64,000 bases of DNA from Rhodospirillales bacterium (GCA_018432935.1 JAHDSF010000018.1:124001-188000); one strand, 5' to 3'. Shown: positions 40,239 to 49,719, numbered from the stretch's first letter. Notes: generated by a model from the sequence alone, not told the origin. A program made the numbers and translations.

Positions 40239-40256
40239 AAATGTCTAAAATGTCTT
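40239..40256. repeat. Two tandem AAATGTCT units
   Basis: AAATGTCTA is followed at once by AAATGTCTT, giving two nine-base units in the same orientation, nearly one helical turn apart. The site is 22 bases upstream of the first kinase start and could bind a response regulator, as paired direct sites often do. Confidence 0.45.
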
Positions 40257-40278
40257 AAGTTACAGCCGCAGCGCGTGC

Positions 40279-42534
40279 ATGGGGATGAACGGCGCCACAA
40301 GGTTGTCTTTGGCCGGCTTGGCTGCAGCGGGCGCCATGGCATCGGCCTTCGCTCCCGTTCAGGCGGCAGCGGCGGACGTGCCGCTTCGTACCGTCGATTG
40401 GCTGGTCGCCGGCGTGCTCACGCTGGTGGGCATTTCCGTGGCCCTCGCCTTCCACACAGCCCGTCTGGCGAAATACGTCCGCGAACGCGACGCTTCGCAG
40501 AAGGCGCTGGTCGCCAGCGAGGCCCGCTTCCGCGCTTTCGCAGAAGCCTCCCCCGCCTCGATCACGATCAAGGACAGGGACGGGCGATATCTGTTCGTCA
40601 ACCGGCACCTTGCCACCCGCTGGGGAGTCCGGACGGAGAACTGCATCGGCCGCACTCCGGCTGAATGCCTGCCGCCACTGTTCGCGGGACTCGTCTATGA
40701 CCAGGACCGCGAAGTCGTCGAGAGCGGCGCCGTGCACAGCTTCGAGACCCGTGTCGTGACGCCCGACGGCTCGATCGCTCACGAGTTGGTGGTCAAGTTC
40801 CCGATCTTCGGCGACGGCGGCGAGTTTTCGGGCATCGGCACCGTCGCCACTGACGCGACCGAGTTGAAAAAGACGGAAGACGCCCTTGCGCGAACGATCC
40901 GGGCATTGCGCACCCTCAGTGCCGGCAACGAGGTCCTGGTCCGGGCCGGCAGCGAGAACGAGCTTATCGAGAGGGTCTGCAGGATCGTCGTCGAGAAGGG
41001 GGGCTATCCGTTTGCCCGGGTGGGGTACGTCACCGGCACCGATCCCCTGACTCTGTCCCCGGTGGCCTCGTTCGGCGGAGACACGGGATCGGCGCCGCCG
41101 ATATGCACTCTCACGCCCCTCGAAGGCGCGGAAAGCTGCCCCGCCTACCGGGCGGCTGCCTCGGGCAAGATCAGCGTCGGCCGCGACCTGCCGGACCGGG
41201 TCGATCTGGCCTGCAGGCTCGGCGCGGACCGGAACCTGCCGACCACGGCGATCGCGCTGCCGCTCAAGAACGACCGGGAAGTCCTCGGCGTCCTCACGAT
41301 CCTTTCGGAGCAAACGGACGTCTTCGACCACGAGGAGGTGTCGCTGCTCGGCGAACTTGCCGAAGATCTGGCGTACGGCATCGGCATCCGCCGCGCCGAG
41401 GCGGAGAGGCGGCGGGCCGAGGAAACCGTCAGAATCCTCTATCAGGCGGTCGATCAGAGCGCAGGGGCCGTGATCGTCGTCGATTGCTTGGGCATTGTCC
41501 GTCACGTGAACCGCCGTCTGCGCGAACTGACGGGATACAGGCCCGAAGACACAATTGAACGCCCGCTGGGCGCACCCGACGCCTCTTCCGAGTCCATATT
41601 CGGGCACGCCAGACGTCTGATCGCCGTTGGCCGCGAATGGACCGAGATCCACCGCACCGAGCGCAAGGACGGCTCGGCGTACTGGGCCCAAACCTCGGTC
41701 TCGCCGGTCTGCAACGACGAAGGGCAGGCGACGCATTACGTACTGATGCACAAGGACGTCAGCGACCGCATCGAGACCGAGCGGCGCCTCCGGCAGGCGG
41801 AGAAGATGGAGGCGCTCGGCAAACTTGCCGGCGGAATCGCGCATGACTTCAACAACATGCTGCTGCCGATCCGGGCACTGTCAACGATGGTGCTGCGCGA
41901 CCTTCGGGACTCTCCTCAGGCCCGCCGGATGGAGCGCGTCGTCGAAGCGGCGAGCCGCGCCGAAGAACTGGTACGCCGCATCCTGACGTTCAGCCGAAGC
42001 GGGGAATCAGAGCGGAAAAATGAGGACCTGGCGGCGGTAGTTCATGAAGCAGTTGAGCTGCTGCGGGCCACCGTGCCGCGTTCCATCGCGATCCAGGAGG
42101 AGATCCATGCCGGGGTCGGTCACGCGCTGGTCAACCGCGCCCAGATCCAGACCGTGCTGCTGAACCTGGGCTCGAACGCGGCCCAGGCGATGGCGGGCCG
42201 GGTCGGGCACCTTGCGGTGTCGTTGCGACCATCGCCTCCCGAGGTATCCCGGGAGATGCAGGGCATCGGGCCCGGGGCGCACGCCCTCCTGACGATCGAG
42301 GATACCGGCGACGGCATCGACCCGGCGATCCTGCCGCGCATCTTCGAGCCCTTCTTTACGACCAAAAGAGTCGGGGAAGGAACCGGACTGGGCCTTTCCA
42401 TGGTCCACGGCATCGTCACCGAACACGGCGGCGCGATCTCGGTCGACAGCGCGGTCGGCCGGGGCACGGTGTTCCGCATCCTGCTGCCCCTGCTCGACGA
42501 TGTCTCGTCGCCAGCCACCGAGTCCCCGCCATGA
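40279..42534 (+). CDS. PAS-GAF-PAS sensor histidine kinase
   Basis: A 751-residue kinase. A hydrophobic segment at about 35-58 (with a weak N-terminal signal region) could anchor it in the membrane. Domains in order: PAS about 85-200, GAF-like about 215-370, second PAS about 385-500, HisKA with the phosphorylated H522 in GGIAHDFNN, and the ATPase domain with N-box NLGSNAAQA, DTGDGID and GTGLGLSM. The stop overlaps the start of the next kinase (ATGA). Ligand of the sensor part is unknown. An ATG two codons later is also possible. Confidence 0.9.
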   Translation: MGMNGATRLSLAGLAAAGAMASAFAPVQAAAADVPLRTVDWLVAGVLTLVGISVALAFHTARLAKYVRERDASQKALVASEARFRAFAEASPASITIKDRDGRYLFVNRHLATRWGVRTENCIGRTPAECLPPLFAGLVYDQDREVVESGAVHSFETRVVTPDGSIAHELVVKFPIFGDGGEFSGIGTVATDATELKKTEDALARTIRALRTLSAGNEVLVRAGSENELIERVCRIVVEKGGYPFARVGYVTGTDPLTLSPVASFGGDTGSAPPICTLTPLEGAESCPAYRAAASGKISVGRDLPDRVDLACRLGADRNLPTTAIALPLKNDREVLGVLTILSEQTDVFDHEEVSLLGELAEDLAYGIGIRRAEAERRRAEETVRILYQAVDQSAGAVIVVDCLGIVRHVNRRLRELTGYRPEDTIERPLGAPDASSESIFGHARRLIAVGREWTEIHRTERKDGSAYWAQTSVSPVCNDEGQATHYVLMHKDVSDRIETERRLRQAEKMEALGKLAGGIAHDFNNMLLPIRALSTMVLRDLRDSPQARRMERVVEAASRAEELVRRILTFSRSGESERKNEDLAAVVHEAVELLRATVPRSIAIQEEIHAGVGHALVNRAQIQTVLLNLGSNAAQAMAGRVGHLAVSLRPSPPEVSREMQGIGPGAHALLTIEDTGDGIDPAILPRIFEPFFTTKRVGEGTGLGLSMVHGIVTEHGGAISVDSAVGRGTVFRILLPLLDDVSSPATESPP

Positions 42535-44093
42535 AAGAGCGGTCGGCCGGACTCCGCCAAGCCGACGCGACGCGGGCCGAGATTGACGGCCACCTTCTGC
42601 GTGCGATCATCGACGGCATTCCCGACTGCATCTTCTGGAAGACCCGGGACGGACGTTTCGTCGGATGCAACGCCGCCTACGCGGCATTCCGCGGCTTCGC
42701 CTCGATCGACGACGTCATCGGTCGCACGATGCACGAGATCGGCCTTCCCCCCGACGAGGCCGCCAGGATCATCGCCCTCGAGGAAGAGTTGATGGTGAGC
42801 GGCGAGCCGCTGATCGGCAAAGAGGAGATCATCGTCACCGACGCCGGGCTGCGCACGATGATCATCAACCGGATGCCGATGAAGGACGCCGCAGGAAATG
42901 TCACCGGACTGCTCGGCATCTTCTTCGACGTCACCCACCGCAAGCGCGCCGAGGATGCGCTGAAGAACCAGAAGGCCCTGCTCGAGGCGGTGTTCGACGC
43001 CGTGCCGCTGCCGATGTTCGTCAAGGACGCGGATGGCGTCTTCCTCCACTGCAACCGCGACTATGCAGAGACCGTCGGCGTCGCCCTCCCCGAAATCCTG
43101 GGCAGGCGCCTCGGCGACTTCGCCCCTCGGCGCGTCGCTGAAGTCGCCGAGCGGAAGGACCAGGACCTGCTGGCATCCCGTACAACGCAGACCTATGAGG
43201 TATCGATCGCCACGCCGCACGGGGCTCGGCGCGAGATCGAGGTTCGCAAGGCGGTTTTCGGCGGCACCCCGGGCAGCTCGCGCGCGGGTCTGGTAGGTGT
43301 CCTGGTCGACCTGACCGAGCGCAAGCGGGCCGAGGCAATCTTCCTTCAGATGAGCAAGGAGAAGGCCCTGGGAAGCCTGGCTGCGGGGATGGCCCATGAG
43401 CTCAACAATCTTCTCCTGCCGCTGGTCGCGCTCAGCCGCATTCTGGTCAAGAAATGCCCGGCGGATGCCCCTGACCTGCCCAAGCTTCAGGCCATCGCGG
43501 AAGCGGCGCGGCGGTCGGCGGACATCATCGGTCGGGTGCTCGCCCTCAGCCGCCAGACGGACGAGCCCATGGAGCCGATCGATCCCTCGGCGGTGGTGGG
43601 CAGCGCCCTCCAGTCTCTCCGCATGCGGCTGCCGCCGGGAGTCGAACTGACGGACAGCCTGCCGCGCGGCTCGAAGAACCTGCTCGGCAATGCAGTCCAG
43701 CTCCGAATGGCGGTCGAACAACTGCTGGCGAACGCGCTCGACGCCCTCAAGGAGGGCGGCGGACGAATCCGCGTCTCGCTGTTACAGGACGCTGTGGGAT
43801 TCGAGGAGGTCTCGGGTCTTGCGCCGGGTCCCGTCCTGCGCCTGCGCGTGTTCGACAACGGCTGCGGCATGGCCCCCGAGATCGTCGAGCGCGCGATCGA
43901 TCCATTCTTCACGACCAAGGACGTGGGCGCAGGGTGCGGCCTGGGACTGACGCTCGTCCAGAAGATCGTCGACCACCACCAGGGCAGGCTCAGAATTGTC
44001 AGCAAGCCGGGCAAGGGCACCATCGTCGACGTGTTCCTTCCCCGCATGGGAAACGACAGAGGTAGCGATGGCGAAAGTGCTCGTGATCGATGA
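42531..44093 (+). CDS. Soluble PAS-PAS sensor histidine kinase
   Basis: A 520-residue kinase with no membrane segment. Two PAS domains span about 20-150 and 150-265, each followed by an R-K-R-A-E linker (DVTHRKRAE and DLTERKRAE). HisKA follows with H289 in GMAHELNNLLLP, and the ATPase has LLANALDAL, DNGCGM and GCGLGLTLV. It overlaps the kinase before and the receiver after, so signalling by the pair is likely joint. The receiver's cognate kinase could be either. Confidence 0.9.
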   Translation: MKERSAGLRQADATRAEIDGHLLRAIIDGIPDCIFWKTRDGRFVGCNAAYAAFRGFASIDDVIGRTMHEIGLPPDEAARIIALEEELMVSGEPLIGKEEIIVTDAGLRTMIINRMPMKDAAGNVTGLLGIFFDVTHRKRAEDALKNQKALLEAVFDAVPLPMFVKDADGVFLHCNRDYAETVGVALPEILGRRLGDFAPRRVAEVAERKDQDLLASRTTQTYEVSIATPHGARREIEVRKAVFGGTPGSSRAGLVGVLVDLTERKRAEAIFLQMSKEKALGSLAAGMAHELNNLLLPLVALSRILVKKCPADAPDLPKLQAIAEAARRSADIIGRVLALSRQTDEPMEPIDPSAVVGSALQSLRMRLPPGVELTDSLPRGSKNLLGNAVQLRMAVEQLLANALDALKEGGGRIRVSLLQDAVGFEEVSGLAPGPVLRLRVFDNGCGMAPEIVERAIDPFFTTKDVGAGCGLGLTLVQKIVDHHQGRLRIVSKPGKGTIVDVFLPRMGNDRGSDGESARDR

Positions 44094-44436
44094 CGAGGAA
44101 TTGGCGCGCTTTACGATGCGGGAGATCCTGGAATCCGCCGGCCACGAGGTGGTCGAGGCGGGCAACGGCCGCGAGGGGCTGGAGCTGCAGCGAAAGGACC
44201 CCTGCGATGCGGTTGTGACCGACATCATCATGCCCGAAAAAGAGGGCATCGAGACCATCGTCGAACTGCGGAAGGATTTTCCGCAGATCACCATCGTGGC
44301 GATCTCCGGAGGAGGCCGGACGCGGAATCTTGACTTCCTTGGACTCGCCCAGAAGTTCGGCGCCGACCGCATCCTCGCCAAGCCGTTTTCCGACGAGGAT
44401 CTTCTGGCGGCGCTCACCGCCGGGCGCAGCAGATGA
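44068..44436 (+). CDS. Single-domain response regulator (CheY-like)
   Basis: A 122-residue receiver domain with acidic pocket D8/D9, phosphoacceptor D52 in VVTDIIMPE, and K104 in ILAKPF. There is no output domain. The ATG at 44068 lies within the end of the second kinase (26-base overlap). It probably relays phosphoryl signals from the two kinases to another protein, perhaps the next gene product. Confidence 0.93.
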   Translation: MAKVLVIDDEELARFTMREILESAGHEVVEAGNGREGLELQRKDPCDAVVTDIIMPEKEGIETIVELRKDFPQITIVAISGGGRTRNLDFLGLAQKFGADRILAKPFSDEDLLAALTAGRSR

Positions 44437-45833
44437 ATGCAAAGGGAATCATGGGCTCCGGCACCCTTCTTGGCAACGTCCTCACGCGTCTCGGCCTCCG
44501 AGGAACCAAGGACCCCGGCCCCTCCGGAGCGGAGCCCCCGATCCCCTTCGGCCCGACCCGGGCGGAGATGGCCGCTTTCGAACAGCGGCTCAGCTTCCTC
44601 CTCGGCCGCTGGACGGGCGAGGCGCAGGACAACATTTTCGTCATCGATATCAGCAAGTGCCGCGACCACCTGGGCCCGCGTTGGCCGGAAGTCCGCGACA
44701 AGATCCACGCTAAAGTCCAAGGCATCCTCAACACGCGGCTGACCCGCCAGGAGCTGTTCCTGCAGCGCGATGAGGTTTCCTACCTGGTCGTTTTCGCCGG
44801 CGCGACCCGGCGCAACGCCCAGATCCGGGCGCTGGTCGTCAACCAGGCGATCAACGAACGGCTGTATGGACAGGAGGACACCGGGGAGGCGGTCGAGGTC
44901 CGATCGATCCGCGTCGATTCCGCAGGCAACGTTGAGGTCGACAAGGAACCGGAACCGGAGGAGATCCTCGACTACGTGCCGGAGGCTACCCTGTGGAGCA
45001 AGCCGCGCGACCACTCGCGGCGCATGCGCGGCATCAAGCGCAAGCCGGCGAAGCTTGACGATGTGCGGGTCTTCTATCGGCCGATGCTCGCCATCCGCAC
45101 AAGGATTGTCTCGACATTCATGTGCCTGCCGATCCGCCATGTGCGCGAGCATTTCCATGCATCCAGCTACGACGTCCTAGGCCCTGGCGCGACGAAAGAC
45201 GACCTGTTCGCGCTCGATTCGATGACCTTGCGCCATACCGGGGAAACCGTCACCCGAATGGTTCGGACCGGTTCGAAATCGCTGGTCGCTCTTTCGGTCC
45301 ACTACGAGACCCTGGCCGAGACGACCCGGCGATCGGAGTACATCGCCCTGTGCGCCAAGGTTCTCGCCGGCAACACCTCGCGCGTCGTGTTCGAGGTGGT
45401 CGGCCTTCCCGCCGGTGTGCCCGAGGTCCGCCTCACCGAACTGGTGACGGCGCTGCGGCTTAACTCGCGGGCGATCATCGTCCGGGTGGCCCCGGATTGC
45501 CACGATTTCGCGGCCTTCCGGGCCACCGGCGTGCACGCCGTCGGCCTCGACCTCTATGAAAGCAGGAGGCGCGAGCAGGCGCTGTTTCCCGAGATCGAGG
45601 CGTTCGTTCAGGCCGCCAGCAACTACTCGCTCAAAACCTATCTATTCGGCGTGCGCTCGCTCAGCATCTACACGGCAGCCCTGGCAGCGGGCTTCGACTA
45701 CGCGGCCGGCCACGCACTGACCACTGCCGTCGAGACGCCCGAAAAGGCTTACCTCTACCGCATGGAAACGCCCTACCTCTCCCTGCTTGCGGCGCCGGGT
45801 CCGTCCAACGGCAGCAGCGAGCCGCTGCTGTAG
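44433..45833 (+). CDS. Degenerate GGDEF-EAL-like protein, probable signalling output
   Basis: A 466-residue protein that starts inside the receiver stop (ATGA). The N-terminal part (about 40-160) has a GGDEF-like layout with NIFVIDISKC and SYLVVFAGATRRNAQIRA, but no GGDEF motif. The last 170 residues follow the EAL order with VVFEVVGL where an EAL-type E-x-L would be, VGLDLY where the metal Asp pair would be, and FDYAAGHALT where the Q-G end would be. The catalytic Glu and Asp pair are not conserved, so it is unlikely to make or break cyclic-di-GMP. I infer a scaffold or receiver partner. The family resemblance is weak. Confidence 0.6.
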   Translation: MNAKGIMGSGTLLGNVLTRLGLRGTKDPGPSGAEPPIPFGPTRAEMAAFEQRLSFLLGRWTGEAQDNIFVIDISKCRDHLGPRWPEVRDKIHAKVQGILNTRLTRQELFLQRDEVSYLVVFAGATRRNAQIRALVVNQAINERLYGQEDTGEAVEVRSIRVDSAGNVEVDKEPEPEEILDYVPEATLWSKPRDHSRRMRGIKRKPAKLDDVRVFYRPMLAIRTRIVSTFMCLPIRHVREHFHASSYDVLGPGATKDDLFALDSMTLRHTGETVTRMVRTGSKSLVALSVHYETLAETTRRSEYIALCAKVLAGNTSRVVFEVVGLPAGVPEVRLTELVTALRLNSRAIIVRVAPDCHDFAAFRATGVHAVGLDLYESRRREQALFPEIEAFVQAASNYSLKTYLFGVRSLSIYTAALAAGFDYAAGHALTTAVETPEKAYLYRMETPYLSLLAAPGPSNGSSEPLL

Positions 45834-45936
45834 CTCTTGTTTCCGTCACGCAAATAGCGACGTTCCCGGCCTTGACCGCGGGGCAGCGGGATTGTACGGA
45901 CACACCCTCGTTACGACCGTCGCCAGGAGAACACCC

Positions 45937-47349
45937 ATGCCCGCTCCGCTCGTTCTGCACGAGGACCGTCTGTTTCCCGCCGAGCCGACGACGCGCGCCA
46001 TCGCGCGCCGGCTGTTCGCCCAGGTCAAGGATCTTCCGATCGTCAGCCCGCACGGCCACACCAATCCGCAGTGGTTCGCGGATGATGTTCCGTTCGGCGA
46101 CCCGACCTCGCTGCTGCTGATTCCCGACCACTACCTGTTCCGCATGCTCTACAGCCAGGGCGTGCCGATGGAATCGATGGGAATCCCGCGCCGGGATGGC
46201 GGCCCGACCGAAACCGACATGCGCAAGGCCTGGAAGGTGCTGGCCGACAACTACCATCTGTTTCGCGGCACGCCTTCGCGGATCTGGCTCGATCACGTGT
46301 TCGCCACCGCGTTCGGCCTCAAGGTGAGGCTGACGCCGGAAACCGCGGACCTCTACTACGACCACATCCAGGACGCACTGAAGAAGCCCGAGTTCAAGCC
46401 GCGCGCCCTGTTCGAGCGGTTCGGCATCGAGCTCCTGTCGACTACCGACTCCCCGCTCGACGACCTCCGCCACCACAAGAAGATCCGCGAGACGTGGGAC
46501 AGGCGGGTGGTGCCGGCCTACCGCCCGGACAACGTCGCCGATCCCGAGTTCGAGGGCTTTGCCGACAACGTCCGCAAGCTCGGCGAGGTGGCCGGCGAGG
46601 ACGCCACCACCTGGAAGGGCTACATCCGCGCCCTCGAGAAGCGCCGCGCCTACTTCAAGACGCTGGGCTGCACCTCGACCGACCACGGCTTCCCGACCGC
46701 CCGCACCGCCGATCTCGACCCCGCCGCCTGCGAGAAGCTGTTCGCCAAGGCGCTGGCCGGCAAGTGCTCCGCCGAGGAAGCCGAGCTGTTCCGCGCCCAG
46801 ATGCTGACCGAGATGGCGCGGATGAGCGTCGCCGACGGCCTCGTCATGCAGCTTCATCCGGGCTCGTTCCGCGGTCATAATCCGAACCTGTTCGCCAAGC
46901 ACGGCCGCGACATGGGGGCCGACATCCCGACCGCGACCGAGTACGTCAACAACCTGAAGCCTCTGCTCGACCGCTTCGGCAACGAGCCCAACTTCACGAT
47001 GATCCTGTTCACCCTCGACGAGAGCACGTTCGGCCGCGAGCTGGCGCCGCTCGCCGGCCACTATCCGTGCCTGCGGCTGGGCCCGGGCTGGTGGTTCCTG
47101 GATGCGCCCGAGTCCATGCTGCGCTATCGTGAGACCGTCACCGAGACCGCCGGCTTCTACAACACCTGCGGGTTCAACGACGATACCCGCGCCTTCTTGT
47201 CGATCCCGGCCCGCCACGACCTCGCCCGGCGCATGGACTGCAATTATCTTGCCCGGCTGGTCGCCGAGCACCGCATCGACGAGGACGAGGCGGCCGACGT
47301 CGCCAAGGCGCTCGCCTACTCCCTCGTCAAGAAAGCGTACAAGCTCTAG
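45937..47349 (+). CDS. uxaC: Glucuronate isomerase
   Basis: A 470-residue amidohydrolase-fold isomerase that converts glucuronate to fructuronate and galacturonate to tagaturonate. It shows the family start LPIVSPHGHTNP with the metal-binding H-x-H, then ELLSTTDSPLDDL, QLHPGSFRGHN and GPGWWFLD. CAGGAGA precedes the ATG at 45937. It is the first gene of the catabolic stretch and lies 103 bases after the signalling operon. In E. coli this enzyme starts both uronate branches. Confidence 0.94.
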   Translation: MPAPLVLHEDRLFPAEPTTRAIARRLFAQVKDLPIVSPHGHTNPQWFADDVPFGDPTSLLLIPDHYLFRMLYSQGVPMESMGIPRRDGGPTETDMRKAWKVLADNYHLFRGTPSRIWLDHVFATAFGLKVRLTPETADLYYDHIQDALKKPEFKPRALFERFGIELLSTTDSPLDDLRHHKKIRETWDRRVVPAYRPDNVADPEFEGFADNVRKLGEVAGEDATTWKGYIRALEKRRAYFKTLGCTSTDHGFPTARTADLDPAACEKLFAKALAGKCSAEEAELFRAQMLTEMARMSVADGLVMQLHPGSFRGHNPNLFAKHGRDMGADIPTATEYVNNLKPLLDRFGNEPNFTMILFTLDESTFGRELAPLAGHYPCLRLGPGWWFLDAPESMLRYRETVTETAGFYNTCGFNDDTRAFLSIPARHDLARRMDCNYLARLVAEHRIDEDEAADVAKALAYSLVKKAYKL

Positions 47350-47363
47350 GAAGGAGCCCCTTG

Positions 47364-48839
47364 ATGAAGCGTCTCAGCGAGAAGACCCTTTCCGAGCTGC
47401 CGAAGTCCGTGGCGGTGCCGCGCTATGACCGCTCGAAGACCGACGTCGGCATCGTTCATCTCGGCATCGGCGCATTCCACCGCTCCCACCAGGCCACCTA
47501 CACCGAGGACACCATCACCCAGGAGCCGGGCCCCTGGGCGATCTGCGGCATCGACCTGCTGGGCCCCGACATTCGCGACAAGATGAAGGCCCAGGACTTC
47601 CTGTACACCTACCTCGAGCAGGGGCCGACCGAGCACAAGCCGCGCGTGGTCGGCATCATCCGCGACGTCCTGGTCGGGCCCGAGGATCCGAAGGCGGTGA
47701 TCGACCGCATGGCCCATCCCGGCACCAAGATCGTCACCATCACGGTGACCGAAAAGGGCTACTGCCACGACCCGGCGACCGGGCTGCTCAACCAGTCGCA
47801 TCCCGGCATCCAGCACGACCTGCAGAACCCGGCCTCGCCGAAAACCGCGATCGGCACCCTGGTTGCCGCCCTCGACCGGCGGCGGCAGGCCAAGGCGACG
47901 CCATTCACCGTGCTGTCGTGCGACAACCTGCCCAGCAACGGCAAGACCGTCGAGAAGGTCGTCAAGGGCTACGCCGCCCTGCGCGACAAGGACCTCTTGA
48001 AGTGGATCGAGGACACCGTCGCCTTCCCCTGCACGATGGTCGACCGCATCGTCCCCGCCACCACCCAGAAGGACGTCGAGGCGGTCGCCGCCAAGCTTGG
48101 CCTGTCGGACGAGGCGCCGGTGGTCGGCGAGCCGTTCCGGCAGTGGGCGATCGAAGACCGCTTCACACAAGGTCGCCCGCACTGGGAGATCGCCGGCGCC
48201 GAACTGGTGAGCGACGTCGAGCCCTACGAGGAGATGAAGCTGCGGCTTCTCAACGGCAGCCATTCCACCCTCGCCTACCTGGGCTACCTCGCCGGCTACC
48301 AGTACATCGACGAGACGATGGCCAGTCCGGCGTTCAAGACCTTCATCCGTCGCATGATGGATGAGGAGACGACGCCCGCGGTCGACGTGCCCAAGGGCGT
48401 CAACATCACCGCCTACAAGGACGAGCTGATCGCCCGCTTCTCCAACCCGTCGGTCAAGCACCGCACGTGGCAGATCGCCATGGACGGCTCGCAGAAGCTG
48501 CCGCAGCGCTTCCTCAACACCGTGCGGCACCACCTTGCCGCCGGCCAAGCCCCGCGCCGCCTGTGCCTGGGCATTTCGGGCTGGATGCGCTACGTCACCG
48601 GCATCGACGAGAAGGGGCAGAAGATCGACGTCCGCGACCCGCTGGCCGACCGCTTCAAGGCGATCGCCCAGAAGGCCGGGAGCAACGTCGACTCCCTGGC
48701 CGACGGCCTGCTGGGGGTGCGCGAGATCTTCGGCGACGAGCTGCCGAAGGTCGAGCCCTTCCGCCGGACCGTGAAGGATGGCCTGGAGCTGCTGTACCGG
48801 GTCGGCGCCCAGAAGGCCGTCGAGAGATTCCAGTCCTAG
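47364..48839 (+). CDS. Mannitol dehydrogenase-family fructuronate reductase
   Basis: A 491-residue long-chain mannitol 2-dehydrogenase-type protein. It begins with IVHLGIGAFHRSHQA, the NAD loop of the family, and has the catalytic Lys-containing block MKLRLLNGSHSTLAYLGYLAG. The likely reaction is fructuronate to mannonate (UxuB), supported by uxaC next door. Mannitol or tagaturonate reduction cannot be excluded from sequence. AAGGAG precedes the ATG at 47364; a TTG one codon earlier is possible. Confidence 0.85.
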   Translation: MKRLSEKTLSELPKSVAVPRYDRSKTDVGIVHLGIGAFHRSHQATYTEDTITQEPGPWAICGIDLLGPDIRDKMKAQDFLYTYLEQGPTEHKPRVVGIIRDVLVGPEDPKAVIDRMAHPGTKIVTITVTEKGYCHDPATGLLNQSHPGIQHDLQNPASPKTAIGTLVAALDRRRQAKATPFTVLSCDNLPSNGKTVEKVVKGYAALRDKDLLKWIEDTVAFPCTMVDRIVPATTQKDVEAVAAKLGLSDEAPVVGEPFRQWAIEDRFTQGRPHWEIAGAELVSDVEPYEEMKLRLLNGSHSTLAYLGYLAGYQYIDETMASPAFKTFIRRMMDEETTPAVDVPKGVNITAYKDELIARFSNPSVKHRTWQIAMDGSQKLPQRFLNTVRHHLAAGQAPRRLCLGISGWMRYVTGIDEKGQKIDVRDPLADRFKAIAQKAGSNVDSLADGLLGVREIFGDELPKVEPFRRTVKDGLELLYRVGAQKAVERFQS

Positions 48840-48901
48840 TACGTCGAGCCGGCCTCCTTCCGCCCTCTCAGGGGCCGGCGGGGGCCGGCTGCTCCCACCG
48901 T

Positions 48902-48930
48902 TTGACATTTCGGGAGTCCGGGCGTAATTG
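48902..48930 (+). promoter_or_regulatory. Promoter of the GntR regulator gene
   Basis: TTGACA (48902-48907) matches the -35 consensus. A TAATTG at 48925-48930, 17 bases on, fits a weak -10. The operator at 48928 overlaps this -10, which would let the regulator repress its own gene. Confidence 0.55.
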
Positions 48931-48939
48931 GTCAACCAG
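48928..48939. promoter_or_regulatory. UxuR/ExuR-like operator
   Basis: TTGGTCAACCAG has the TGGT-N2-ACCA form of the enterobacterial ExuR/UxuR site (TTGGTATACCAA, from memory). It lies 24 bases upstream of the GntR start, and its downstream neighbours encode sugar-acid enzymes, which supports the assignment. Confidence 0.65.
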
Positions 48940-48962
48940 ATGCCAGTTGCCGCGTTGGTTCG

Positions 48963-49706
48963 ATGGACGACAGCCTCCAATCGCAGTTCCGCGAGCTTGA
49001 CATAAAGCGCCCGGCCGATCTCATCATCGAGCAGATCCGGGCCCTGATTACGTCGGGCGTGCTGCGTCCCGGGCAGCGTCTGCCGTCCGAGCGGGCGCTG
49101 TCGGAACGTTTCGGGGTTGGCCGCGGCTACGTCCGCGACGCCCTGCGCAAGCTCGAGTTCTACGGTATCGTCAAGACCCGGCCGCAAAGCGGAACCGTCG
49201 TCGAGGACATGGGGGTCAGGACGCTGGAAGGCATGATCACCAACGTGATCGGCCTCGCCGATACCGATTTCGGCACCCTGATGGAGGTGCGGGCCGTGCT
49301 CGAGGTCGAATGCGCCCGCCTCGCCGCCCAGCGCCGCACCCCGGCGCAGCTTGCCGAAATCCAGAAATCGTTCGCCACCCACGAACGCCTGGTGGCGCGG
49401 GGCGACCCCGGCTACGAGGAGGATCCCCTGTTCCACCTCAAGGTCGCCGAAGCGTCGGGCAACCAAGTCCTGCGCTCGCTGGTTGGCCTGTTCACCCCCG
49501 ACGTCATTCGCCTCACCCAGACCTACGGCACCTGCCGCGACGACCGTTCCCGCAGGGCTCTGGAGGAGCACCGCGCCATCCTGAGGGGAATCGAGGATTC
49601 CGATCCCCGCGCCGCATCCGAGGCGATGGCGCACCATGTGGAAATGTCGTTGCAGCAATACCGGAACATCATCGGCAAGCCCGTCGGCCTCGGCCGTCAA
49701 TCCTGA
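48963..49706 (+). CDS. GntR/FadR-family regulator, probable uronate or gluconate regulator
   Basis: A 247-residue regulator. The wHTH at about 17-75 has GQRLPSERALSERFGVGRGYVRDALRKLEFYGIVKTRP, close to the UxuR/ExuR/FadR branch. The C-terminal FCD domain has metal-binding His positions including FHLKVAEASGN and the final EEHRAI and HHVEMS. It is placed mid-cluster between the uronate isomerisation genes and the iolB-like gene, with its own promoter. Its ligand is probably a pathway sugar acid. Confidence 0.9.
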   Translation: MDDSLQSQFRELDIKRPADLIIEQIRALITSGVLRPGQRLPSERALSERFGVGRGYVRDALRKLEFYGIVKTRPQSGTVVEDMGVRTLEGMITNVIGLADTDFGTLMEVRAVLEVECARLAAQRRTPAQLAEIQKSFATHERLVARGDPGYEEDPLFHLKVAEASGNQVLRSLVGLFTPDVIRLTQTYGTCRDDRSRRALEEHRAILRGIEDSDPRAASEAMAHHVEMSLQQYRNIIGKPVGLGRQS

Positions 49707-49719
49707 AACGGAGTGATCG

